Assembly: GCF_014884385.1 (NCBI RefSeq)
Contig: NZ_WKFH01000003.1
Location: 1-64,000 of the forward strand
Direction of reading: 5' to 3'
Source: Phycobacter azelaicus
Lineage (GTDB): Bacteria > Pseudomonadota > Alphaproteobacteria > Rhodobacterales > Rhodobacteraceae
Length of the DNA: 64,000 nucleotides
Within the stretch, counting starts at the first letter, position 1; each line of letters starts with the position of its first letter. Below the pieces are notes generated by a model, which was not told the DNA's origin, did no database searches, and was given only the letters and a program-made list of their open reading frames with translations. Below, piece by piece: positions 1-9,112 of this stretch. The position numbers were made by a program, and so were the translations under genes.

Positions 1-62
1 TGACCCGGCCTCCCTTCCGCTAAACCTCGGGGGCCAGTCCGGCGATCGCTCAGGAGATCACG

Positions 63-533
63 ATGCAAGAGTTCGAGTACAAAGTTGTTCCTGCCCCCCA
101 CAAAGGCACAAAAGCCAAGGGCGTGAAGACGCCGGAGGACCGCTTTGCCTATTCGATCGAAAATATCCTCAATCAGATGGCGGCTGAAGGCTGGGAGTAT
201 CAGCGCGCCGAATTGCTCCCGTCCGAAGAACGTTCAGGGCTGACCGGCTCGACCACCAACTGGCGGAACGTGCTGATCTTTCGGCGTCAGATGTCGCCTG
301 CTCCGGTCCAAGCGGCCCCGTTTCAGGACACCGCGCCCGCTGAGCCACCACTGACCGCTCAGGCGCTTTCTGATGTAGAAACGCACAGTCCAGCCCCGGA
401 TATGACCGCCGAAGTTCAAGCTCAAGAGGAGGCGACCGGCACGCAGCAGCCCCCTGAAGAGCCAATGGCAGATGATAACAGCCGTCCGCTGCATCGCCAT
501 ATCCGCGTGTCAGACTCGCGGGACGAACAGTAA
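63..533 (+). CDS. DUF4177 domain protein
   Basis: 156 residues. The N-terminal half (about residues 1-76) has the DUF4177 pattern: it opens with a FEYKVV strand, continues with a region ending in an LNQMAAEGWEYQ helix-strand, and closes with a strand ending LIFRR. The remaining 80 residues are a low-complexity Pro/Ala/Glu tail with no recognisable domain. The ATG is preceded by CAGGAG with suitable spacing, which supports this start. The role of DUF4177 proteins is not established. The gene converges on the BolA gene, whose stop lies 38 bases after this one. The call rests on family resemblance; the function is unknown. Confidence 0.75.
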   Translation: MQEFEYKVVPAPHKGTKAKGVKTPEDRFAYSIENILNQMAAEGWEYQRAELLPSEERSGLTGSTTNWRNVLIFRRQMSPAPVQAAPFQDTAPAEPPLTAQALSDVETHSPAPDMTAEVQAQEEATGTQQPPEEPMADDNSRPLHRHIRVSDSRDEQ

Positions 534-570
534 ACCAGACCGCCGCGCAAACCGCGCAGGGCAGCGATGG

Positions 571-825
571 TCAACTGCCGATATCGAGCGCCAGCGCATG
601 AATGCGGGGCACGATGTCCCCCAGCGCCTTGTGCACAGCGCGATGCTGGGCCACCCGGTTCATCCCCGCAAAGGCCTCAGCCCGGATCATCACATTAAAG
701 TGACTCTCGCCGCGCCCGTCATGGCCCGCATGACCGATGTGGCTGTCGCTGTAGTCAACGACCTCCAGGTGGCTCGGATTGAACGCCTCCTGCAGGCGAT
801 TTTCCATTTCTTGTTTGATGCTCAT
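571..825 (-). CDS. BolA family protein
   Basis: 84 residues, the normal length of a stand-alone BolA/IbaG protein. The fold signature is visible: an N-terminal amphipathic helix (about residues 1-17), then a region with H29 and H33 around GHAGHDGRGESHFNV, and the C-terminal VAQHRAVHKAL helix with the conserved HR pair. BolA proteins typically partner monothiol glutaredoxins and take part in iron-sulfur cluster handling and stress responses; that role is inferred from the family. It is divergent from the broken J-domain gene that starts at 930, an arrangement expected upstream of cobS in relatives. Confidence 0.85.
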   Translation of the reverse strand: MSIKQEMENRLQEAFNPSHLEVVDYSDSHIGHAGHDGRGESHFNVMIRAEAFAGMNRVAQHRAVHKALGDIVPRIHALALDIGS

Positions 826-929
826 TTTCCGCTCACTCTCATAAAAATTTCCCTCCCCCTTCTATCTTCCGCCCCTTAGACTAAACTGCTTGCTCCGAGT
901 CGAGCAGAACCGAATTAGAAGGTGCGCCC

Positions 930-1552
930 ATGAGCAAATCAGATCCTTTGGTTTCGATATGTCCGTCCGCTCCGCGAAAAAAGAAGAACCCACGCGGACG
1001 AAGGGCAGTCCTCCGTAGCCCAGGAAACATCCGTGCGCACCTGCGCCAAGGAAGGCTGCGACGATCCAGGCAAGTTCCGCGCGCCCAAAGCGCCTGACGT
1101 TCTGGACGAATATGTCTGGTTCTGTCAGGAGCACGTGCGCTAATATAATCAGAAATGGAACTTCTTCAGGGTACGACAGAGGCCGAACTGAATGCCCAGG
1201 CCTCCAAGGACAAGGTCTGGGAGCGTCAGACCCGCCCCATGGGTGATCCGGAAGCCCGCGCTTGGGCGCGTCTTGGCATTGAGGATCCGCATCAGGTGCT
1301 GGGCGCCAATGCCACGCGCAACCCCGGCAAGAACGCCAAAGCTGGCCGCCGCCTGCCTGCCACGGAACGCCGCGCGATCGAAATTCTGGAGGCCAAGGAT
1401 GACTGGTCCAAGGCCGAAATCCGGAAAGCCTACAAAAGCTGATCAAGGTTTTGCACCCCGACATGAATGGCGGCGATCGCAGCCAGGAAGAACAGCTGCA
1501 AGAAGTGGTCTGGGCCTGGGATCAAATCAAGGACAGCCGTAGCTTCAAGTAA
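930..1552 (+). pseudogene. broken J-domain (DnaJ-like) protein gene
   Basis: Joining three frames gives one coherent protein of about 205 residues. It starts MSKSDPFGFDMS, carries a CAKEGCDDPGKFRAP and EYVWFCQEHVR section, and ends in a C-terminal J domain with KAYKSLIKVLHPDMNGGD (HPD is the DnaK-stimulating motif). The frame changes by minus one four times: near 948, between about 976 and 1009, near 1167 and near 1440. There is also an in-frame TAA at 1141-1143 where Glu is expected. An AGAAGG ribosome site precedes the ATG at 930. Relatives carry an intact gene of this kind just upstream of cobS. As read, no full J-domain protein can be made. Either recent pseudogenisation or a locally poor consensus sequence could explain this. 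Confidence 0.75.
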
Positions 1553-1586
1553 CCTGCCTGCGGCACTGCATCAGGTCGCTCTGCCG

Positions 1587-1612
1587 GGCGCTCCAGATCT
1601 TGGGCGCCTTTT
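1587..1612 (+). terminator. probable rho-independent terminator after the J-domain gene
   Basis: GGCGC and GCGCC arms with an inner CCA/TGG pair around GATCT, followed by TTTT. It lies 35 bases after the J-domain stop and about 190 bases before cobS, so cobS probably has its own promoter. A second small hairpin (GCCCTG at 1761 and CAGGGC at 1777) lies just before the cobS ribosome site. I saw no cobalamin riboswitch in the 1553-1804 gap. Confidence 0.5.
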
Positions 1613-1804
1613 GTGGATGACTGCCCATCGCAGCCCCTGAGGACCGGGCAGATCAGGCCAGTTTCAGATCACTTTCGGGCCAAACACCGCGTCATATGGT
1701 TTCACGTCCACCTTTCGCTTGCCCTTACCGGTCAGATCAGGCACCAATCCCCCGAATTACGCCCTGCTGGTTGAAACAGGGCACAGAGATAAGGATCGAC
1801 TGCG

Positions 1805-2791
1805 ATGAGCGACGGCATGCTGGATATGAATGCGAAACCGACCGAGACCGTTTCGGTCCGCGATGTGTTTGGGATTGACACCGACATGACCGTAAAGGGC
1901 TTTGCAGAAGGCTCTGACCGTGTGCCCGCGCTGGATCCCACCTACAAGTTCGACCCGGACACCACGCTGGCAATCCTGGCAGGCTTCAGCCACAATCGCC
2001 GCGTGATGATCCAAGGTTATCACGGCACGGGTAAGTCGACCCATATCGAACAGGTTGCCGCGCGCCTGAACTGGCCGTCGGTTCGCGTGAACCTCGACAG
2101 TCACATCAGCCGGATCGACCTGATCGGCAAGGACGCGATCAAACTGCGCGACGGCAAGCAGGTGACCGAATTCCACGAAGGCATCCTGCCGTGGGCGCTG
2201 CGCAACCCGGTTGCCATCGTCTTTGACGAATATGACGCCGGCCGCGCCGACGTAATGTTCGTGATCCAGCGTGTGCTGGAGCATGACGGCAAGCTGACCC
2301 TCCTCGATCAGAACGAGATCATCACCCCGAACCCCTTCTTCCGCCTGTTTGCCACCGCAAACACGGTGGGTCTGGGCGACACCACCGGCCTCTATCACGG
2401 CACCCAGCAGATCAACCAGGCCCAGATGGACCGCTGGTCGCTGGTCGCGACGCTGAACTATCTCAGCCATGATGCGGAAACCGCCATCGTTTTGTCCAAA
2501 GCGCCACATTACAACACCGAGAAGGGCCGCAAGGCCGTCAGCCAGATGGTGACCGTCGCGGACCTGACCCGCACCGCCTTCATGAACGGGGATCTGTCCA
2601 CCGTGATGTCGCCCCGGACCGTGATCAACTGGGCACAAAACGCCGAGATCTTCCGCGACGTGGGCTATGCCTTCCGCCTGTCGTTCCTCAACAAATGCGA
2701 CGAGCTGGAGCGCCAGACCGTGGCCGAATTCTACCAGCGTTGCTTTGACGAGGAACTGCCCGAAAGCGCGGCAAACGTGAGCCTCGGCTGA
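1805..2791 (+). CDS. cobS: aerobic cobaltochelatase subunit CobS
   Basis: 328 residues, the usual CobS length. It is the AAA+ ATPase subunit of the CobN-CobS-CobT complex, which inserts Co2+ into hydrogenobyrinic acid a,c-diamide in aerobic vitamin B12 synthesis. The N-terminus (about residues 10-50) is the CobS-specific VFGIDTD segment. Walker A is GYHGTGKST at residues 71-79 and Walker B lies in AIVFDEYD. The LFATANT sensor strand and NQAQMDRW segment are also typical of the family. AAGGA precedes the ATG. The partner gene cobT follows 163 bases downstream, with a GC-rich hairpin between them. The large CobN subunit is not in this window. Confidence 0.96.
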   Translation: MSDGMLDMNAKPTETVSVRDVFGIDTDMTVKGFAEGSDRVPALDPTYKFDPDTTLAILAGFSHNRRVMIQGYHGTGKSTHIEQVAARLNWPSVRVNLDSHISRIDLIGKDAIKLRDGKQVTEFHEGILPWALRNPVAIVFDEYDAGRADVMFVIQRVLEHDGKLTLLDQNEIITPNPFFRLFATANTVGLGDTTGLYHGTQQINQAQMDRWSLVATLNYLSHDAETAIVLSKAPHYNTEKGRKAVSQMVTVADLTRTAFMNGDLSTVMSPRTVINWAQNAEIFRDVGYAFRLSFLNKCDELERQTVAEFYQRCFDEELPESAANVSLG

Positions 2792-2824
2792 CGCGAAAAG
2801 ACCCGCCCGGTCGGAAGTCCGGGC

Positions 2825-2854
2825 AGTGCCCGACCGCCCCCATGGCCGGGCACT
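2825..2854 (+). other. strong hairpin in the cobS-cobT gap
   Basis: AGTGCCCG at 2825-2832 pairs with CGGGCACT at 2847-2854; the inner CC/GG pairs extend the stem. No T-run follows, so it is unlikely to be a simple terminator. It could stabilise the upstream message or set the cobS to cobT ratio; that is inference. Confidence 0.45.
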
Positions 2855-2954
2855 TCGTTTCCGCCCGCGGTCAGGCACCGCCCTTTGAACCAGAACTGAA
2901 GTCTGGACATCAGTGGCGCCTGGCGAAATGATCGGACCAAGGACCGCTTGCGCC

Positions 2955-4832
2955 ATGACCAAACAAAACGACAACCCCGCCGATCCGTTCAAGAAGGCCC
3001 TGGCCGAAGCGACCAAGGTTATGGCTGACGATGCGGAACTGTCGGTCAGCTACTCGGTCGACCCGTCTGGTTTGTCGGGCGACTCCATGCGGCTGCCGCA
3101 AGTCTCCCGCCGGATGACGCGCGAAGAGGTGCTTTTGGCGCGTGGCACGGCGGATGCATTGGCGCTGCGGCACAAGTTCCACGACGATGGGGTCCATGCG
3201 AAATACGCGCCGCAAGGCGAAATGGCCCGCGACATCTATGAGGCGATGGAAACCGCCCGCTGCGAGGCGATGGGCGCGCGTCACATGCCCGGCACCGCAT
3301 CGAACATCGACGTCAAGATCCGCAACGAGGCGATCCGGCGCGGCTATGACCAGATGAAATCCTCATCCGAGGCGCCTCTGGCCGCTGCCGCAGGGTATCT
3401 GGTGCGCCAGATGGCCACCGGACGTCCCCTGCCTGAAGGCGCCGCCAACGTCGCCGAGCTGTGGCGCGGCTTCATCGAGGCCGAAGCGGGTGAGACGCTG
3501 GAAAACCTCGACGAGAAGATCGCCGATCAGGCGGAATTTGCCCGCTTTGCCCGCCAGATCATCACCGATCTCGGCTATGGCGATCAGCTGGGCGAGGATC
3601 CCGATCAGCTCGATGACGATCAGGAAGATCAGGCCGAAGAGGACGCCGAAGAGCAACAGGACCCCGACAGCACCGGCGAAGATGACTCGGACGACGAGCA
3701 GGCTGATGCGGATGCCGAGCAGGCCCAGGAACAGCAGCAGGACGAAAGCCAGGCCCAGGTCTCGATGGACGAGATGGCCGAGGACGAGCTGACCGAAGAG
3801 ACCGAAATGCCCGATGGCGAGGCACCGCTCGAGCCGCCCCCGCCGCCGCCCGTTTCCGAGGCTGATCCGGATTACAAGGTCTTCCTGGACACCTACGACG
3901 AGGAAATCGCCGCCGAAGATCTGGCGGAGCCTGCCGAACTGGAGCGCCTGCGTGCCTATCTGGATCAGCAGCTTGAACCGCTGAAGGGAGCTGTGTCGCG
4001 CCTTGCCAACAAGCTGCAGCGCCGCCTGCAGGCGCAGCAGAACCGATCCTGGGAGTTCGACCTCGAAGAAGGCATTCTGGATGCAGGACGTCTGGCACGG
4101 GTTGTCGCCAACCCGACCACGCCCCTGTCGTTCAAGCGCGAGAAGGACACCGAGTTCCGCGACACGGTGGTGACGCTGCTCCTTGATAACTCTGGCTCCA
4201 TGCGGGGCCGCCCGATCTCGATCGCGGCGATCTGCGCAGATGTTCTGGCCCGCACGCTGGAGCGCTGCAACGTCAAGGTAGAGATCCTCGGCTTTACCAC
4301 CCGCGCCTGGAAAGGCGGCCTCGCGCGCGAGGCCTGGCTGAACGACGGTCGCCCGCAGCAACCCGGACGCCTGAACGACCTGCGCCACATCATCTACAAG
4401 GGCGCCGATGCGCCCTGGCGCCGGGTTCGCCCGAACCTCGGTCTGATGATGAAAGAAGGCCTGTTGAAGGAGAACATCGACGGCGAGGCGCTGGAATGGG
4501 CGCACCGCCGCATGGTGGGCCGCCCCGAAGCGCGCAAGATCCTGATGGTGATCTCCGATGGTGCGCCGGTGGATGACTCAACCCTGTCGGTGAACCCGGC
4601 GAACTATCTGGAAAAACACCTGCGCGATGTGATCGCCATGGTGGAGCGACGCAAGCAGGTGGAGCTTCTGGCGATCGGCATCGGCCATGATGTGACGCGC
4701 TATTACGACCGGGCGGTGACCATCACCGATGTTGAGCAGCTGGCCGGCGCAATGACCGAGCAGCTTGCCGCCCTCTTTGATAGCGATCCGCGCGCACGCG
4801 CGCGCATCATGGGCATGAAAAAGGCAATGTAA
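2955..4832 (+). CDS. cobT: aerobic cobaltochelatase subunit CobT
   Basis: 625 residues from the [12 protein letters not shown] start, close to the family norm. CobT forms a chaperone-like ring complex with CobS that drives cobalt insertion by CobN. It has an N-terminal conserved region (about 1-205), a very acidic, Gln- and Asp-rich linker (about 210-300) with a short proline run, and a C-terminal von Willebrand A domain. The VWA metal site DNSGS is at residues 411-415 and MVISDGAP lies further on. An in-frame ATG at 2913 exists, but the 2955 start fits homologues better. The gene runs directly into the next one, with 12 bases between stop and start. Confidence 0.95.
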   Translation: MTKQNDNPADPFKKALAEATKVMADDAELSVSYSVDPSGLSGDSMRLPQVSRRMTREEVLLARGTADALALRHKFHDDGVHAKYAPQGEMARDIYEAMETARCEAMGARHMPGTASNIDVKIRNEAIRRGYDQMKSSSEAPLAAAAGYLVRQMATGRPLPEGAANVAELWRGFIEAEAGETLENLDEKIADQAEFARFARQIITDLGYGDQLGEDPDQLDDDQEDQAEEDAEEQQDPDSTGEDDSDDEQADADAEQAQEQQQDESQAQVSMDEMAEDELTEETEMPDGEAPLEPPPPPPVSEADPDYKVFLDTYDEEIAAEDLAEPAELERLRAYLDQQLEPLKGAVSRLANKLQRRLQAQQNRSWEFDLEEGILDAGRLARVVANPTTPLSFKREKDTEFRDTVVTLLLDNSGSMRGRPISIAAICADVLARTLERCNVKVEILGFTTRAWKGGLAREAWLNDGRPQQPGRLNDLRHIIYKGADAPWRRVRPNLGLMMKEGLLKENIDGEALEWAHRRMVGRPEARKILMVISDGAPVDDSTLSVNPANYLEKHLRDVIAMVERRKQVELLAIGIGHDVTRYYDRAVTITDVEQLAGAMTEQLAALFDSDPRARARIMGMKKAM

Positions 4833-4844
4833 GCGAGCAGCTCC

Positions 4845-5495
4845 ATGGCGCAGCACAGGATCGAGTATTTCTACTCTACGCATTCCGCCTTTGCCTATCT
4901 GGGCTCTCGGCGCCTTTCAGAGATCTGTGCCGCCCATGACTGCCAGCTGATCCACCGGCCTTTCCTTTTGTCCCCTGTGGTGGAACAGGCGGGCGGTCAG
5001 CCATTCGCCAAACGCAGCCAAGCGCATGTGGACTATTTCTTCGGACGGGAAATCGAACGCTGGGCCGCCTTTCGCGGCGTCTCCATCATCGACTATCGCC
5101 CGACCTACCATGACAACCCGCTGACGCTTTCAAGCGGAATGGTGATCATGGCCGAGCGTCTGGGGCAGGATGTCGACGCCCTGGCCCACGCCCTGCTTGC
5201 GGGGCATTGGCGCGACGACATCGACCTTATGAACCCCGACCAGCTGTCGGAAGCGGCCCGCGAGGCGGGCCTTGATCCCGCACCGCTGCTTGCAGGCGCG
5301 CTGGAGCCGGAGGTGCAGGCGGTTCTTCAGGCCAACACAGATGCAGCGCTGGAGATGCACCTCTTTGGCTCGCCCACCTACGTGCTGGATGGGGATCCCT
5401 ACTACGGACAGGACCGCCTCGAACTTCTTGAGCACGCGCTGCGCCACCCCTTCCCAAAGGGAGCCTTCCGAAACCCGTCTGTCGACCCAGATTGA
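4845..5495 (+). CDS. DsbA-fold 2-hydroxychromene-2-carboxylate isomerase family protein
   Basis: 216 residues with the thioredoxin-like layout of the HCCA isomerase / kappa-class glutathione transferase family. It opens with IEYFYSTHSAFAYLGSRRL, where the Ser of the STHS segment sits at the usual catalytic position. A helical middle domain follows, then the C-terminal LFGSPTYVLDGDPYYGQDRL strand-turn with the cis-Pro SPT motif. Family members isomerise 2-hydroxychromene-2-carboxylate using glutathione, but many are of unknown substrate. It sits 12 bases behind cobT and is probably co-transcribed with it; no link to B12 synthesis is obvious. Confidence 0.85.
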   Translation: MAQHRIEYFYSTHSAFAYLGSRRLSEICAAHDCQLIHRPFLLSPVVEQAGGQPFAKRSQAHVDYFFGREIERWAAFRGVSIIDYRPTYHDNPLTLSSGMVIMAERLGQDVDALAHALLAGHWRDDIDLMNPDQLSEAAREAGLDPAPLLAGALEPEVQAVLQANTDAALEMHLFGSPTYVLDGDPYYGQDRLELLEHALRHPFPKGAFRNPSVDPD

Positions 5496-5568
5496 GTTTC
5501 CCGGGTTGCACCCGGCCCCGCTTCGCGGTTCTCTAGCGCGGATCATACTCGCTGGCGAAGGAGGCCCC

Positions 5569-7362
5569 ATGTACCAGTCATTCAATGTGACAGCCCGTCC
5601 CGAACAGGGGCCACCACGGCTTGAGGCCCTGCGCAAAGAGCTGTCGAGCGCGGCATTGGACGGCTTTCTGATCCCCCGCGCGGACGCGCATCAGGGCGAA
5701 TACGTCGCGGCCCGCGATGAGCGTCTCTCCTGGCTCACGGGCTTTACCGGCTCGGCAGGGTTTTGCGCCGTGCTGCAGAATATCGCGGGTGTTTTCATCG
5801 ACGGACGTTACCGGACCCAGGTCAAACAACAGGTCGCGGAACAGGCCTATACGCCCGTACCCTGGCCCGAAGTGCAGTTGCACGACTGGCTGAAGGAACA
5901 ACTGCCAAGGGGCGGACGCATCGGATTCGACGCCTGGCTTCATGCGGCGGGGCAGATCTCGTCGCTAAGCGATAGGCTTGAGGGGACAGGCATCCTCCTG
6001 GAACCATGCGACAACCTGGTTGACCGCATCTGGGAGGATCAGCCCCCTGCCCCCATGAAGCCCGTGGTCGCGCACCCGGACGCTTACGCCGGAGAAAGCG
6101 CCGCTGACAAATGCACGCGGCTTGCCAAAGATCTGGAAAACGCCGGGCAGACAGCTGCTCTGATCACCCTTCCCGACAGCATTATGTGGCTGCTCAATAT
6201 TCGCGGCTCGGACATCCCGCGCAATCCAGTTGCCCATGGCTTTGCCATCCTCCACAGCGATGCACGCGTTGACCTCTTCATGGCCGAAGAGAAACTGGCG
6301 GGGCTGTCAGACCACCTTGGCGCTTCGGTTACTGTGCGCCCTCCCGCTGCCTTCCTCGAAGCCGTCGCTGCACTCAACGGGAACATCGCAGTGGATATCG
6401 ATACGGTTCCGCAGATCGTTGCCGAAACCCTTGGCGAGCGCCTCGTTCCCGGAGGTGATCCCTGCGCCCTGCCCAAGGCCTGCAAGAACGCGGCCGAGAT
6501 CGAGGGTAGCGCCGCTGCACATCTGCGTGATGGCGCGGCCGTGGTTGAACTCCTGGCCTGGCTGGATGCGCAGGCGCCGGGAACGGTCACGGAAATCGAT
6601 GTCGTCAAAAAGCTAGAGGAGTTGCGCCGCAGGGACGAGCGCCTGCGCGATATCAGCTTTGACACCATCGCAGGAACTGGAGCCAATGGCGCGGTGATCC
6701 ACTACCGGGTCACAACCGAAACTGACACAGTCCTCAAGGAGGGCGATCTCTTGGTTCTGGACAGCGGCGGGCAGTATCTGGACGGCACTACAGATATTAC
6801 CCGCACCATCGCGATCGGAACGCCCGGATCTGATGAACGTGCGGCGTTTACGCGCGTGCTGCAGGGCATGATCGCCATATCCCGACTGCGCTGGCCCAAA
6901 GGGCTTTCGGGCCGCGATATCGAAGCCATTGGTCGTATGCCTCTGTGGATGGCGGGACAGGATTTCAATCACGGTCTCGGTCACGGTGTCGGCGCCTATC
7001 TCAGCGTCCATGAAGGGCCGCAGCGACTGAGCCGTGCTTCTGCCGTTCCCTTGCAGGCGGGCATGATCCTTTCGAACGAACCGGGGTATTACCGCGAAGG
7101 CGCCTTTGGCATCCGCATCGAAAACCTCATCGTTGCCGAGGCCGCGCCGCGCATTGCCGGAGGCGACGCGGACCGGGATATGCTCAGTTGGCGCACGTTG
7201 ACCTTCGCTCCCATCGACCGGCGGCTGATTGACGCAGATCTGCTATCAGGGGAAGAACGCACCTGGCTGAACGCCTATCATGCCGAAGTCGCCCAGAAAA
7301 TCCGACCTCACGTCAGCCCGGCCGCGCAGGCCTGGCTTGATGACGCGACGGCTGCGATCTGA
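5569..7362 (+). CDS. Xaa-Pro aminopeptidase P family (M24B) metallopeptidase
   Basis: 597 residues from the ATG at 5569, which has GAAGGAGG upstream. The reading frame is open back to 5272, but that extension overlaps the previous gene and does not resemble the family. Two creatinase-type N-terminal domains (about 1-300) precede the pita-bread catalytic domain. Metal ligands are seen in LDSGGQYLDGTTDITRT (two Asp), in HGLGHGVGAYLSVHEGP (His) and in LSNEPGYY (Glu); a final Glu is in GIRIENLI. The enzyme removes N-terminal residues preceding proline, normally with Mn2+, and is predicted to be cytoplasmic because no signal peptide is visible. A long AMPP-type C-terminal extension is present. Confidence 0.93.
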   Translation: MYQSFNVTARPEQGPPRLEALRKELSSAALDGFLIPRADAHQGEYVAARDERLSWLTGFTGSAGFCAVLQNIAGVFIDGRYRTQVKQQVAEQAYTPVPWPEVQLHDWLKEQLPRGGRIGFDAWLHAAGQISSLSDRLEGTGILLEPCDNLVDRIWEDQPPAPMKPVVAHPDAYAGESAADKCTRLAKDLENAGQTAALITLPDSIMWLLNIRGSDIPRNPVAHGFAILHSDARVDLFMAEEKLAGLSDHLGASVTVRPPAAFLEAVAALNGNIAVDIDTVPQIVAETLGERLVPGGDPCALPKACKNAAEIEGSAAAHLRDGAAVVELLAWLDAQAPGTVTEIDVVKKLEELRRRDERLRDISFDTIAGTGANGAVIHYRVTTETDTVLKEGDLLVLDSGGQYLDGTTDITRTIAIGTPGSDERAAFTRVLQGMIAISRLRWPKGLSGRDIEAIGRMPLWMAGQDFNHGLGHGVGAYLSVHEGPQRLSRASAVPLQAGMILSNEPGYYREGAFGIRIENLIVAEAAPRIAGGDADRDMLSWRTLTFAPIDRRLIDADLLSGEERTWLNAYHAEVAQKIRPHVSPAAQAWLDDATAAI

Positions 7363-7426
7363 TACCCCGATGTTACAAAACGCGGGCAAGACGACATTTG
7401 GACACTGACGAGATGGGACAGAACAC

Positions 7427-7768
7427 ATGAGCAATATTCGAATTCGCAAAGCAGAAGGCACCTGGGTGGTCCGCTCTGGCGGCGCCGTTCTTGGCGAGAC
7501 AAGCCGCGCACTGGAGCTGAGCGAGGACGGATACGAGCCGGTGATCTATTTCCCACGCGAAGATATCGCGATGGCCTTTCTCGATCCAAGCAGCAAGACC
7601 AGCCATTGCCCGCACAAGGGGGATGCCAGCTATTTCTCGATCGTGAACAAGTCCTCAGTGACCGAGAATGCCGCCTGGAGCTATGAAAACCCGATCGAGG
7701 CTGTATCTGAAATCAAGGGATATCTGGCGTTCTACACCAGTGACTCCGTCAAGGTCGAGCAGCTCTGA
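7427..7768 (+). CDS. DUF427 domain protein
   Basis: 113 residues. It matches the DUF427 pattern: RIRKAEGTWVVRSGGAVLGETSRALEL, then VIYFPREDI, then TSHCPHKGDASYFSI and AWSYENPI. The Cys-Pro-His-Lys-Gly segment is the most characteristic part. The family is widespread in bacteria and fungi with no firmly assigned activity. The start ATG follows AGATGGGACAGAACAC with a weak ribosome site. It is 64 bases downstream of aminopeptidase P. Confidence 0.85.
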   Translation: MSNIRIRKAEGTWVVRSGGAVLGETSRALELSEDGYEPVIYFPREDIAMAFLDPSSKTSHCPHKGDASYFSIVNKSSVTENAAWSYENPIEAVSEIKGYLAFYTSDSVKVEQL

Positions 7769-7780
7769 TATATCAGGATC

Positions 7781-7805
7781 AGCCCGAGCCAATGCGGCTT
7801 GGGCT
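7781..7805 (+). terminator. possible terminator hairpin after the DUF427 gene
   Basis: AGCCCGAGCC and GGCTTGGGCT arms, joined by AATGC, start 13 bases after the stop codon. There is no clear T-run, so termination efficiency is uncertain. Confidence 0.45.
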
Positions 7806-7900
7806 GGCCCTGCTCGTCGGCAAGCAAGAAATGATGCCAGTCTTGATGAACCCTTCCGCGCGATGCCCCGGAAAGGTCAAAAAGCCGCTGACAAACAGAC

Positions 7901-8092
7901 TTACAGAAGAACGCTACGCGCTAGATGCCTCTTGGCCTGCTCCAACGCCTCACCTGAGCCAAAGACGTTTGCCTCTTTGGCGCATTCTATCGCGTAGTTG
8001 ACCAAGGCTTGTAGGGCCGCCTGTTCTTTGTCCTGCTCGCTCAATTTGTTTTTTGCTTCGACCTCTTGCGGGTCGAATTCATAAGTACGCAT
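7901..8092 (-). CDS. small hypothetical protein
   Basis: 63 residues, rich in Glu, Gln and Ala, and predicted to be almost wholly helical after a short MRTYEFDPQEVEAKNKL start. No family was recognised. It is judged real because GGAAGGAAAATT stands directly before the ATG, an excellent ribosome site, and because codon use looks normal. It diverges from the LysR gene at 8184; the 91-base gap between them is AT-rich and may hold both promoters. The opposite-strand frames over it do not look like proteins. Confidence 0.6.
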   Translation of the reverse strand: MRTYEFDPQEVEAKNKLSEQDKEQAALQALVNYAIECAKEANVFGSGEALEQAKRHLARSVLL

Positions 8093-8183
8093 AATTTTCC
8101 TTCCGCACCCAAGTAACGCCCGTTACTGTTAACCATAGTTCACAACAGCACTGGTCCAATCAAGCGAAAGAAAAAATTAATAC

Positions 8184-9086
8184 ATGCGTGACGCAGATGC
8201 ATCGCAATTAAGTGGCCGTTTGTTGCGCGTTTTCATCACGGTCTACGACGAAATGTCGGTCAGCAAGGCCGCCGAGCGGTTGCATACCAGCCAATCGACC
8301 GTGAGCCACAACCTTGAAAAGCTGCGCAGCATCATTGGTGACAAGCTGTTCCTGCCCTCGGGGCGCGGGATCGTCCCAAGCGCACGGGCTGAACGTCTTG
8401 CCCCAAAGGTTCGCCGTCTGCTGGCACAAATGGATGCCCTCCTCGACACGGGCGAGTATGTGCCACAAAACGATCCAGACCCCTTCGTCATCGCGACGAA
8501 CGGTGGCGTGCTGGTCCCAGAGGTCACCAAGATTTGCCAGACGATCTGGCGTGAAGTGCCTTCAAAGAAGCTGGTATTCCGGGAATTGGGAACGCGTGGG
8601 AACGCCGAAAGCATGCTGGGAAAAGGAGAAGCGGATTTTGCAATCACGCCGCGGCCCGCAAATTTTCCACTGACGCTGAAGCATACACATCTGTTCACCG
8701 AAGACTTCAAAGTCTTTTACGACCCTCAGGCCCGAGACCCGATCAAGGACATCTACGAGTACAGCGCCGCGCGCCATGCAACCCTGGACTTTGGTGGCTC
8801 GACCAAAAGCATCGTTCAAACATTTCTCGACGATCTGAACCTCAGTCGCAACGTCGCAGTGAAAGTCCCGAATGTCTGGCTTCTGGCAGAACTGATCCGC
8901 GGAACCGACATGATTGCGACCCTGCCAAGGATGTTGCAATTCTCGGCCTTCCGCCATCTCGATCATTGCACGCTCCCCCTCAGCATTCCTGCGGCGCGTT
9001 TCGATCTGATCTGGCATCAGCGCTATGACGACAGTGCGCGCCTGCGTTGGCTGCGTGATACTCTGACCCGGGTTTTCAAGGCCTGA
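8184..9086 (+). CDS. LysR family transcriptional regulator
   Basis: 300 residues. The N-terminal winged helix-turn-helix (about 10-70) is canonical: LLRVFITVYDEMSVSKAAERLHTSQSTVSHNLEKLRSIIGDKLF. It is followed by a type 2 periplasmic-binding-like effector domain up to the C-terminus. LysR proteins usually control a divergent neighbour; here that is the 63-residue orphan gene. The effector is not predictable. The effector domain lacks strong resemblance to a named regulator I can identify. Confidence 0.9.
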   Translation: MRDADASQLSGRLLRVFITVYDEMSVSKAAERLHTSQSTVSHNLEKLRSIIGDKLFLPSGRGIVPSARAERLAPKVRRLLAQMDALLDTGEYVPQNDPDPFVIATNGGVLVPEVTKICQTIWREVPSKKLVFRELGTRGNAESMLGKGEADFAITPRPANFPLTLKHTHLFTEDFKVFYDPQARDPIKDIYEYSAARHATLDFGGSTKSIVQTFLDDLNLSRNVAVKVPNVWLLAELIRGTDMIATLPRMLQFSAFRHLDHCTLPLSIPAARFDLIWHQRYDDSARLRWLRDTLTRVFKA

Positions 9087-9112
9087 GACAGGCGCGGCAA
9101 TCCACTGCCCGG

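Noticed and set aside
1553..1804. possible cobalamin riboswitch upstream of cobS
   Set aside because: No B12-box-like sequence or matching helices found; only a terminator and a small hairpin.
1757..3016. 419-codon minus-strand frame over cobS
   Set aside because: Mirror frame of a clear CobS protein; no motif and no start context.
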